From: Bythopirellula sp041737835
GTDB taxonomy: Bacteria > Planctomycetota > Planctomycetia > Pirellulales > Lacipirellulaceae
DNA length: 64,000 nucleotides
NCBI GenBank assembly: GCA_041737835.1
Contig: JBGSQY010000021.1
Strand: one strand, 5' to 3'
Each line of letters starts with the position of its first letter. Positions within the stretch are counted from its first letter, which is position 1. A program made the position numbers and the translations under genes. The notes under the pieces were generated by a model. That model ran no database searches. It was given only the letters and a program-made list of their open reading frames with translations, and was not told the DNA's origin. Below, in pieces: positions 1 through 8,400 of this stretch.

Positions 1-1
1 T

Positions 2-334
2 TTGAGTGCGGGAGATTTGATCGATTCAACGACTGTGGGGCCGACGTTTTATGGATCCTTGGCTTATGGAGCCAATCCGAATTCTGAGTTCAACAATGTC
101 TCAGATGCTTACATTGGTTTGAGTTTTCCCAGTGGAGCAAACTTGTTTTATGGTTGGGTTCGGGTTGCTATAGACCGTGCTGCCGGTACGTTTCAGGTCA
201 AGGATTGGGCCTACAACAATGTTTCCGGCGCGGGCATTGCGGCAGGCCAGATTCCCGAGCCGGCCACCTTGGGCCTCTTGGCTGCCGGTTCCGTCGGCCT
301 GTTGGCCATGCGTCGCCGCAAGCAAGCCGCCTAG
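2..334 (+). CDS. PEP-CTERM sorting-domain protein, C-terminal part (5' end outside window)
   Basis: The reading frame is open from the window edge, so the N-terminus and signal peptide are missing. The visible 110 residues end in a PEP-CTERM signal: 'IPEPATLG' followed by a hydrophobic helix and the basic tail 'MRRRKQAA'. PEP-CTERM tails are known to target exported proteins for sorting, usually with an exosortase. The upstream part (GSLAYGANPNSEFNN, YIGLSFPSG, WVRVAID, F-VKDWAYN) matches the next gene at 469-1308, so the two are tandem paralogues. Unlike that paralogue it has no dockerin-like loop before the tail. A strong terminator follows at 371-409. The function of the ectodomain is unknown. 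Confidence 0.85.
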   Translation: MSAGDLIDSTTVGPTFYGSLAYGANPNSEFNNVSDAYIGLSFPSGANLFYGWVRVAIDRAAGTFQVKDWAYNNVSGAGIAAGQIPEPATLGLLAAGSVGLLAMRRRKQAA

Positions 335-370
335 AAGAGAATTTCTCAAACCGGATTAAATTCTTAATCA

Positions 371-409
371 CCGTGCCGCGAAGAGCTCAAACTTCGCGGC
401 ACGGATTTT
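371..409 (+). terminator. Rho-independent terminator after the first PEP-CTERM gene
   Basis: Perfect 13-bp stem (371-383 pairs with 392-404, CCGTGCCGCGAAG arm) with an 8-nt loop, followed by ATTTT. It separates the two tandem PEP-CTERM genes, so the second is probably transcribed from its own promoter. Confidence 0.8.
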
Positions 410-468
410 CCCTTGATTAATACCCGTGCGCTGCTGCGCACATTCTCGGAATTGGAGTCAAGCTAGAG

Positions 469-1308
469 ATGAGCGCGCGGAAACAAACAAATAACGAAAC
501 CAGTGGATTGAGTAAAAAGCGAGTGGCCTATGCTTTGGCAGCTGGTGCCGCTGTCGCTAGCGTTGAGGCGATGGATGCCAATGCTGAAGTCGTTTACTCC
601 GGCAGCCAGGAGATCTCCATCGAATTGGGATCTAGCCAGTCGATTCAATTTGATACTGATCCTTACAGCGATGTTAAGCTCAAGAACTATTACTTTGGAG
701 GTGGACCCTATCAGGGTCTTACTGTGAATTTTGCCCCTGGTAAGGTTGCAGGGTTTCAAATTGGCAGCGGCATCTCTGCGGTGGACTATGTCTCGGCACT
801 GACAATTGGGACGTTGGTAGATTCTGTTTCAGCAGGACCCGATTTCAAGGGCTCGCTGGCTTACGGTAGTTTGAATCCCAATGCTCAATTTAATAACATT
901 ACAAATGGCTACATCGGTCTTTCATTTCCTATTGGTGGCAACACGGCAGATAAGTTGCATTTCGCTTGGATGCGGGTGAGTATCGATAATACGCTGGGCT
1001 CCTTTATCATTCACGACTGGGCTTGGGAAGGTGATGCCGGTGTGGGCATCGTGGTTGGTGATACGGGGCCGACGGCAGTTCCGGGTGATTTGAACGGCGA
1101 TGGGGAAGTGACTGGTCGGGACTTTCTAGCTTGGCAGCGTGGTGAAACTGATCCGGCCTTCAGTGTCGATTCGCTGATCGAATGGCAAGACAACTACAAT
1201 GGTGGTGCCCTTGTTGCCTTGAATGCGGTACCTGAACCAATGACGCTCGGCATGTTGGCCGCTGGTGCTTCTGGTTTGGTTCTGATGCGACGACTTCGTC
1301 AACGGTAG
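469..1308 (+). CDS. PEP-CTERM protein with dockerin-like calcium loop
   Basis: 279-residue exported protein of unknown function. The N-terminus is polar (MSARKQTNNETSGLSKKR), then a hydrophobic AYALAAGAAVASVEAMDANA segment that fits a signal peptide. The middle is beta-rich and paralogous to the truncated gene at 2-334 (GSLAYGSLNPNAQFNN, YIGLSFPIGG). Near residue 205 is a dockerin-like loop 'DLNGDGEVTGRDFLAWQRG', a pattern that binds calcium in dockerins. The end is 'AVPEPMTLG', a hydrophobic helix and 'MRRLRQR', a PEP-CTERM sorting signal. A GGAG lies about 11 nt before the ATG. Only 6 nt separate it from the phosphodiesterase gene downstream, so the two are probably cotranscribed. The dockerin loop before the tail is shared with other surface proteins in this window. 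Confidence 0.85.
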   Translation: MSARKQTNNETSGLSKKRVAYALAAGAAVASVEAMDANAEVVYSGSQEISIELGSSQSIQFDTDPYSDVKLKNYYFGGGPYQGLTVNFAPGKVAGFQIGSGISAVDYVSALTIGTLVDSVSAGPDFKGSLAYGSLNPNAQFNNITNGYIGLSFPIGGNTADKLHFAWMRVSIDNTLGSFIIHDWAWEGDAGVGIVVGDTGPTAVPGDLNGDGEVTGRDFLAWQRGETDPAFSVDSLIEWQDNYNGGALVALNAVPEPMTLGMLAAGASGLVLMRRLRQR

Positions 1309-1314
1309 CCTTAC

Positions 1315-3312
1315 ATGGGAATTAGCCGAAGCCTTACCGAGAAATCACCCAAGCGAGTCTTGTTGGTAGGTTGGGATAGTGCCGATTGGCAAATGATCCA
1401 ACCCCTTATCGAGCAGGGGTTGATGCCGACGACCGCTAAGTTTCTCCAGGATGGTGCTTGGGGAAATCTGGCCACGACGCGGCCGATCCTGTCGCCGATG
1501 CTGTGGAACACCATCGCCACGGGTAAGCGGCCCGTGCATCACGGCGTGTTTGGATTTACCGAGCCGAACCCCGAAGGGACGGGCGTGCGGCCCGTTTCCA
1601 GCACGACCCGCAAGTGCAAAGCGTTGTGGAATGTTCTGTCGCAGTCAGGTCTGAAGTCGAATGTCGTTGGTTGGTACGCGTCGCATCCCGCGGAACCGAT
1701 TAACGGCGTGATGGTCTCGAATCAGTTCGAGCAATACAAAGAAACGGATGGCCAAGTTTCACCTCTTCCAAGCCAGTGCATTCATCCTGCTAAGATGGCG
1801 GAGGAACTTGCCGAGTTTCGTGTGCTACCGAGCGAGATCGACGCAGGAGCGATTTTGCCCTTCGTGCCTCGTGCAGGGGAGCTATTGAAACAGGAGAAAC
1901 ATCGTTTGGGTCAGTTGCAGCATATGCTTGCCCAAACCGCGACGATTCACTCAGTCACGACTCATTTGATGACCAACACGGATTGGGATTTCACAGCGGT
2001 CTACTATGAAGGAATTGATCGTTTTGGCCATGTCTTTATGGAGTTCCATCCCCCCAAGATGGAGCAGGTGTCCCAGGAGGACTTCGAAGTCTACCAACAG
2101 TGCATGGTTGGCATCTATCGGTTTCACGACATGCTGCTGGAAACACTTTTGAATTTGGCTGGCGAAGAGACCGCCGTGATTCTGATGTCGGATCATGGTT
2201 ACTACAACGATCATTTGCGGCCCGATCCGCGCGAGGGCAAAACGGGCCCCGTCGAATGGCATCGGCCGTTTGGGATTTTCGCGGCAAAGGGTCCCACAGT
2301 GAAACAAGGCAGCCGGCTCTATGGCGCCAGCATTCTGGATGTAACACCCACGGTTTTGCAGCTACTTGGACTACCTGCGGCCCACGACATGCCCGGACGT
2401 GTGTTGGCGGAAATTTTGGATGGCGAGAAGCCGTTGGGGCGGATCGAAAGTTGGGAAGAGATCGACGGTCCATCGGGAATGCATCCCGCGGACCTGCGGT
2501 ATGATGCCACGGAATCGCAAGCCATGCTCGAACAATTGGTTGCGCTAGGATATGTCGAGGCTCCTTCCGAGGACGTTGAGAAAACAATTCGTGACACGGT
2601 CGCTTCGAATCAGTTCAACTTGATTCAATCGTTGATCGATGCTCGTAACTATCCCTTGGCGATGACCGAATTTGAAAAACTTGACTCTTCTTTAAAGGCG
2701 GCGCCTCCGGCCCAAATACTCTTGGCGTCGTGCCATCTCGCTTTGGAGGACAAGTCAGCCGCTCGTGAAATTTTGGAAACTTTGGAGAAATCAAATTCTG
2801 AATCACCGCGCATCCACATGATGTTGGGCGCGCTGGAGTTTGCCGACGGTCATCCCGAGGAGGCTCTCAAGCATTTGGGTCTGGTAGAACAGGCCGAACC
2901 GCGTCTCCCCGGCTTGCATACGAAACTCGGTGACGTTTATCTTGATACCCGACGCTACGATCAGGCGATCACGGCTTTTGAAAAAGCCTTGGCCATTGAT
3001 GCCGACAGTCCGATGGCCTATGCCGGTCTGGCACAGGCCAAGTTTAAAAAAGGGGAAGTGCAGGCCGCCTTGGATGATGCCTTGGTTGCGGCTGAGTTGG
3101 TGCATCATTTCCCGCGAGTGCATTTGACGATCGGCGAGGCGCTCAATGCCTTGGGCGATTATTACGGGGCGGTAGAGGCCTTGGAGCTATGCATTAAACA
3201 GGCTCCGAAGATGAAGCGGGCCCACGAGGCACTTGCTACGGCCTATCGAAATCTGGGGCAAACAGACAAAGCGATGGCAGCGGAACTCAAAGCCCAGGGG
3301 ATGCTGGCCTAA
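1315..3312 (+). CDS. Alkaline-phosphatase-superfamily phosphodiesterase fused to TPR repeats
   Basis: Residues about 13-400 resemble type I phosphodiesterase/nucleotide pyrophosphatase enzymes, two-metal hydrolases of the alkaline phosphatase superfamily. Visible metal-site motifs are GWDSAD (D21), GIDRFGH (D235, H239), MSDHG (D293, H294) and WHRPFG (H316). The nucleophile is probably S60 in 'PILSPMLWNTIATG', by analogy with related enzymes. Residues about 440-665 form tetratricopeptide repeats (for example 'RIHMMLGALEFADGHPEEALKHL' region, 'LGDVYLDTRRYDQAITAFEKAL' region), usual protein-interaction modules. There is no signal peptide, so a cytoplasmic location is likely. It lies 6 nt after the PEP-CTERM gene. 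The substrate cannot be told from sequence; phosphoesters or phosphonates are possible. Confidence 0.8.
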   Translation: MGISRSLTEKSPKRVLLVGWDSADWQMIQPLIEQGLMPTTAKFLQDGAWGNLATTRPILSPMLWNTIATGKRPVHHGVFGFTEPNPEGTGVRPVSSTTRKCKALWNVLSQSGLKSNVVGWYASHPAEPINGVMVSNQFEQYKETDGQVSPLPSQCIHPAKMAEELAEFRVLPSEIDAGAILPFVPRAGELLKQEKHRLGQLQHMLAQTATIHSVTTHLMTNTDWDFTAVYYEGIDRFGHVFMEFHPPKMEQVSQEDFEVYQQCMVGIYRFHDMLLETLLNLAGEETAVILMSDHGYYNDHLRPDPREGKTGPVEWHRPFGIFAAKGPTVKQGSRLYGASILDVTPTVLQLLGLPAAHDMPGRVLAEILDGEKPLGRIESWEEIDGPSGMHPADLRYDATESQAMLEQLVALGYVEAPSEDVEKTIRDTVASNQFNLIQSLIDARNYPLAMTEFEKLDSSLKAAPPAQILLASCHLALEDKSAAREILETLEKSNSESPRIHMMLGALEFADGHPEEALKHLGLVEQAEPRLPGLHTKLGDVYLDTRRYDQAITAFEKALAIDADSPMAYAGLAQAKFKKGEVQAALDDALVAAELVHHFPRVHLTIGEALNALGDYYGAVEALELCIKQAPKMKRAHEALATAYRNLGQTDKAMAAELKAQGMLA

Positions 3313-3445
3313 AAGCTTGCGCTAACCGTAAAGTCTTAGGAAGATTGACTTTAGAACCAAAATCGATAATCTTAAAATGAGGCCGACGAAGGCGGATCGT
3401 TGGCCTAGGAATGTTGTTCCCATCCACCAATGCGAGCTACAAGCT

Positions 3446-4546
3446 ATGCGGACTCTATCCATGCCCTCGTACCGTCGCCATATTCATAGCCGAGCTTTTA
3501 CTCTCGTCGAACTACTTGTTGTGATCGCCATTATTGGCGTGTTGGTAGCTCTCTTGTTGCCAGCCGTTCAAGCGGCACGGGAATCGGCCCGTCGAAGTGC
3601 TTGCGGAAATAACTTGCGTCAGATTGGCTTGGCTTCTTTGAACTTTGAGTCAGCGAACGATCGGCTGCCGCCTGGCTATTTGGCGGGTAACAACTGGAAT
3701 TTCCCCAACCGTCCTAATGATTCAACTGGCAATCATCAAATGACGGGCGTCTTCACTTTTATCCTACCTTACCTTGAGGCGGCCAATGTTGCCGACATGT
3801 TTGGGCAGGAGATCAAACTAGGCGTTGATACTCGCGATTTTTCTTATTTCAACGAGAGTCCATCCAAGCCGATTTCATGGGCCGCTGCTCAAGCTCGCCT
3901 TTCAACGCTCTTGTGTCCTAGCATGATTCCAGGGTTGCCCTCGGTCAGTATCAACCTCATGAACTATGGAATTCTTTCAGGAGGCTATCCTGTCGTAGAA
4001 TTCAGCACGATTAATCGAACACCGGAAGAGATGCAACTCGGTCTGACTCACTATCAAGGTATCCCAGGGATATGGGGACCTGCTGGACCTTACGATTACT
4101 ATACTTCGACGGGACCCCGGAAGAACGACGAATTACTCGGTGTGTTTGGGATTCGCTCGAAAACCCGTTTGGGACAGGTGACCGATGGTACTTCACAAAC
4201 ACTTATGTTTGGCGAGGCACCAGGAAGCGTGGTGACTAATGTCGAAGAAAAACTTACAGATGAATCTAAAGCTGTTGTGAGTGGTTTCACTCGGGGCAAC
4301 GCATGGGCCGGCTTTGGAACATTGCCGACGCTAATCGGTCTTGATGTGGCCTATGAGAACGGTAAACCCAAGGGTTCCAGCTATGAAACGAAATGGGGCT
4401 ACTATGGTTCGTTGCATGGCGATATTGTGCAATTCTGCTTTGTTGATGGGTCCGTTCATTCGTTTACGAAGAGTATGGATACCGACATACTCCATGCATT
4501 GTCGACAATGCAGGCACAAGAAGTTGTCTCCACCGATCAGCTGTAG
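3446..4546 (+). CDS. DUF1559-type protein with type IV pilin-like N-terminus
   Basis: Starts with a prepilin signal: basic leader then 'FTLVELLVVIAIIGVLVALLLPAVQAARESARR', which prepilin peptidase cleaves and N-methylates in pseudopilins. The long C-terminal region carries the DUF1559 hallmarks: 'CGNNLRQIGLASLNFE' right after the helix, and 'HGDIVQFCFVDGSVHSF' near the end. Planctomycetes have many such proteins; their job is unknown, and a role in secretion or surface structures is only inferred. Start is uncertain: in-frame ATGs lie at 3377, 3446 and 3461, none with a clear ribosome site; 3446 gives a short basic leader typical of prepilins. A small lipoprotein gene follows after 43 nt. Confidence 0.85.
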   Translation: MRTLSMPSYRRHIHSRAFTLVELLVVIAIIGVLVALLLPAVQAARESARRSACGNNLRQIGLASLNFESANDRLPPGYLAGNNWNFPNRPNDSTGNHQMTGVFTFILPYLEAANVADMFGQEIKLGVDTRDFSYFNESPSKPISWAAAQARLSTLLCPSMIPGLPSVSINLMNYGILSGGYPVVEFSTINRTPEEMQLGLTHYQGIPGIWGPAGPYDYYTSTGPRKNDELLGVFGIRSKTRLGQVTDGTSQTLMFGEAPGSVVTNVEEKLTDESKAVVSGFTRGNAWAGFGTLPTLIGLDVAYENGKPKGSSYETKWGYYGSLHGDIVQFCFVDGSVHSFTKSMDTDILHALSTMQAQEVVSTDQL

Positions 4547-4589
4547 TTGATTTAGGGCTTGTTTTCATCACGATAGCTAAAGGTTTCCC

Positions 4590-4814
4590 GTGCAAAAGTC
4601 GCTCTCTGTGGATTCAGCACCAGCTTCCTGGAAATCAGTATTCATGCTGATACTGTGTTTTGCCCTGGGCTGTGGCTCGGAACAGAAAGTTGAGCTGCCT
4701 GAGAACCCAACCGCCCCGCCGAAAGGGGCCTCTTTGATCACCAGTGGTGGTGCGACAACTCCAGGCGAGCCAAATGAAGGCCAACAGCAACAGCGGCCGC
4801 GGCAAGAACAATAA
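4590..4814 (+). CDS. Small predicted lipoprotein
   Basis: 74 residues from a GTG start. A hydrophobic stretch 'SVFMLILCFALGC' ends in a cysteine (C28) that could be lipidated, though the lipobox A-L-G-C is not ideal. The rest is short, polar and Pro/Gln-rich (GEPNEGQQQQRPRQEQ) with no fold signal. Small lipoproteins right after DUF1559 pseudopilin genes are common in planctomycetes, which supports it as a real gene. It ends 2 nt before the stop codon of the convergent sulfotransferase gene. Function unknown. Confidence 0.6.
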   Translation: MQKSLSVDSAPASWKSVFMLILCFALGCGSEQKVELPENPTAPPKGASLITSGGATTPGEPNEGQQQQRPRQEQ

Positions 4815-4816
4815 GA

Positions 4817-5383
4817 TTATTTGCCGCGATTGCGATACAAGCTCGGGTCAACCGCCGCGGCCATTTTTTCTGGGGCCAGATCGAGCCCCAAAAATTCTTT
4901 AAGCTTTTGAGCCGATGCCAGTGGATCGGCCACGACCTGGGCGTATTCCAGTTTCAACACGCGAATATGGGGCTGAGTTTCTAGCCAACCATCCAACTTG
5001 GCCAGATGATTCTGAAACGCCGAGCGCATCATCTCGTGGGCGGCACCTTTGCGGCCTGAGCGGGCCAGCATTTTGTCTTGCGAGGTCAGTACTTCGTCTA
5101 TGTCGCGCTGCATGAAAACGACCGCGTAACGCTCGGTGGCCGGAAGATCGAACAAGAGCTGCGAGATGATCTTTACCACTTTACCACGGGCATCGGGCAG
5201 CCAACCGGTCTCCTGCTTCATTTTCTTGACCGGTTCGAACTCGTAGTACCCCGCCGGATTGTCTTCGTCGGCAACACGCTCGTGATCCGTAACGGTCTCC
5301 AGGCCCCCTTTGTGCAGCATCTGCATCATCAGCGACGTACCGGAGCGGGGCAGACCAGAGACGACTATGATTTCAGGAGTCAT
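4817..5383 (-). CDS. Sulfotransferase-family protein
   Basis: 188-residue P-loop protein. 'IVVSGLPRSGTSLMMQML' at the N-terminus matches the 5'-phosphosulfate-binding loop of PAPS-dependent sulfotransferases, and 'YAVVFMQRDIDEVLTSQDKML' resembles the 3'-phosphate-binding segment. Such enzymes move sulfate from PAPS to hydroxyl or amine groups on glycans, lipids or small molecules; the acceptor here is unknown. It is shorter than typical family members (about 250-300), so it may be a compact version. ATG at 5383 is chosen because the protein then begins just before the P-loop; an earlier TTG at 5410 would add nine residues. Confidence 0.75.
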   Translation of the reverse strand: MTPEIIVVSGLPRSGTSLMMQMLHKGGLETVTDHERVADEDNPAGYYEFEPVKKMKQETGWLPDARGKVVKIISQLLFDLPATERYAVVFMQRDIDEVLTSQDKMLARSGRKGAAHEMMRSAFQNHLAKLDGWLETQPHIRVLKLEYAQVVADPLASAQKLKEFLGLDLAPEKMAAAVDPSLYRNRGK

Positions 5384-5426
5384 GGCGGGGCAATCTCGGA
5401 TTGAAAACAAAACATCATTACAAAAG

Positions 5427-5456
5427 AAAACCCGGGGAGTGCAATCCCCGGGTTTT
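5427..5456 (-). terminator. Terminator of the large subtilisin-like gene
   Basis: Perfect 12-bp stem (5427-5438 with 5445-5456, CCCGGGGA core) with a 6-nt loop and T-rich sequence on the minus strand after it. It lies 32 nt past the stop codon at 5488 and before the sulfotransferase start. The A/T-rich flanks on both sides could let it work in both directions. Confidence 0.75.
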
Positions 5457-5487
5457 CGTAATTATCAGAAACCAGCGGCAATCCCGT

Positions 5488-8400
5488 TTAGAATTGGAGC
5501 CAATCGTTTCCTTCAAAGGCCAAGGCGAACGCTTCGTCCTCTTCGCTTTCGGCTTCTTCATCGCTCAAGTAGGCAGCCGAGGAAGAACGGCTGCTATCAC
5601 GGATAGCAACACCGAGATTGATCAAATCATCGGAGCTGGCAAAGACGGAATCCAGTTCGTCGACTGCAGTCTCAGAGTCTTCGGAAGAAGAGTCATCGTC
5701 GGCAGCAAAGAGCAGATCGAAGTTGGGTGCCGATTGGCCGGGGCCGACAAGCGTTGACGACGCTGCTGAAGCTTCGGTAACACTTGTGAGGCTTTCATCG
5801 TTGTACGTGTCGATGATCAACAAGGCCTCGACCAAGGTCCCTTCCTCAGCAAGTTCTTCGCTATCGGCAATCACGGCAGCCACTTGATCGGAGAAGCTGC
5901 TCTCGACGGACGTGAAGGAGGCCACTTCCTCGTCGGAATCTCCACCAGTCAAAGCGGAAAAGCTTCCTGCCGAAGTGCCATAGAAATTACGCCACAGCAC
6001 CAAGTCGGCATAACCTACGACACCGTCGCTGTTGGCATCGCCTTGAGCTGGGGTCGCATTGGTTGCTCCGTGGTTACGCTGCCATGTGAGGAAGTCTCGG
6101 CCATCAATATCGCCGTCTTCATCGAAGTCGGGACCATGCTCAATGACGGCCGGCAACGCACTGGGGTCTTTGGCCAGAATGTAATCCTCGACTTCGCCGA
6201 TCACAGCCGCGCCGGTCGGGCTGTTGATGCCGTATTCTCCGTAGCGGAAACGGGCATAAACATTGCCCGAGGTGATGTTAGCTGGAATCTGGAAGTACAC
6301 GTCATTGGCACCAGGCTGCAGGGCCACGTTGGAAATGACTTTCTCGGAAGCCTGGAAGACATTGTCACCATTGAAATCGATCCAACCTTGGAGGTTGCCA
6401 CCATGACGGCTGGCAACAGCGACTAAGTGACCTGTCGTACCAGGAATCAATGGGTCGACAAGAATGCCGTCCTCGTCGCCACCAACAAGATCATCGCCAT
6501 TGGCATTGGCCGAAGGTTGGCCATTGGGTTCGACGTCGATCTTGGCACCCAGATAATAAGCGCTCTTGCCATGACGGGCACCGTTCTCGGCCAACGTCGT
6601 AATGCCGTAGGCCGCGGGCAGGTCGCCGAAGTCCAAGTTCGAGGTGGCGGGGTTCGATCCCAAGCCCACGCCGAATTCCGTTTGCGAAACCGTCCCGCCA
6701 CCGGCCAGTGTGACGATTCGTGGTACACCGGGACCAGGGTTGATCGACAACAAAGGTGCTACGGGCACGGCACGAACACGGTGTACGCCGGGAGCGACGT
6801 TGGCAAAGATGTACGCACCATTGGCATTTGTGATTGTCGTGGCTTCGTTGACTTCGCGAGTGCCATTGTTGTTAGTATCGATGAAGACTTGTAAGCCCGA
6901 GACACCCAATTCGGTCGCCTGACGGCTGCTATTATTGTTGACGTCTTCATACACAACACCCATCAAGTAACCGGCATTGGTTGAACCGTCGCCGACGCTC
7001 GCCCCGAGTGGCGGAGTCAATTCAAAGTCAACATTGGTGAACACATCACCCGGTTCAACAAACAGCGGAGAGAAACCTTCCGCAGGGTCACCGAATGACC
7101 AGTTGACCGGAGCGACCACGCCGACATTCATAACTGTCGAAATAGTATTTGGTACAACCAAATTGTATTGGCCATTGATGTTGGTGGTGACAACGATTTC
7201 GCCGGCATCCAAAACGCCGTTGCGATTGACGTCGGCAAAGACTTTGACGCCCGGCACGGCTACGTCGTTACCATTGAAAACGCCATCGCTGTTGAAGTCG
7301 GCGTTAATAACACCACTGAACTCGACCTGTGGCAACGCGGGTTGGCCGGGATCCAGCAGGAAGTTAATGCCCGACATACCATAGGTCACGGCAGCGCCGG
7401 AACCATCTAGGAAGGCTTCAGGTACACCGTTGGCATCAACAGGAACTTCTAGATCGGTCGTGCGATTCCAAACTTGAAAATGTTCGGGGGTGATTCGCCA
7501 CTGGGTTTGATAGTCCTTCATGAATCCCGACGGGGTATCGGTATCAGTGAGAGCCACCCGTCCCAGTGGATCCTGAATCTCAATGATGTAGTCATCGGGC
7601 ACGAGATCGAAGTAAAAATTGCCATCGGCCCCGGTGACGAATTGATCGACGATAGCTCCGTCGCTTACTCGGCGAGCAATCACAGTGATGTTTTCACCCA
7701 TCGATTCGTGATCGACGTCGATCACGTTGATGACTTCCCCAAGTCGATTGGTAGTCAAATCACCATCGAGATCGTCTGTTTGCGAAATCACACGGCTATA
7801 ATTGAATGCATCGTCACGATTGTCGTCGATGCCAATCAAACCGGAGATGCGTTCTGTGTTGGCCTGAATCGGACTGCCATGCCAAGCGACTTCCAAGCTG
7901 GCGATGCTTAAGTCAGCGATCCCATAGTTCTCGAAGTGAAGTTGCCAACCTTGAGCCAGAAGATCGCCCAAGTTACTGGGCACGCCGTTATACAGGGTTC
8001 CGTTGGCGCCCGTATAAGGCAATCCGGTCGTCGGATCAATTACCAAGGCATTGTCCGAACGTTCCCCCCAAATGCGATTGGTCGAGAACGTAAAACTATT
8101 CGTCCCGTTATCAATTGAGCCTGCGTCTCCAAAATCTGTCGGGTTAGACGAAACACCATTCAATCCATTCGCGTTTAAGCCTGGATTGATGCCAGGTGCG
8201 GCTTGATGAAAGAAACCATCGCCCGAATAAGCACCATCGACAAAGTAATGGTTAAGTTCGGAATGGGTACCAGTGGGCGACACTAACACCATGCGAACAT
8301 TGTCCATGAAGTCAGCCATCGTTCCTGTACCTAGGGTGACAGTGATCTCGACGGAATTCACAGTCATATTGTTTGTGTCAGGTACCGTCAGTTCGATTGG

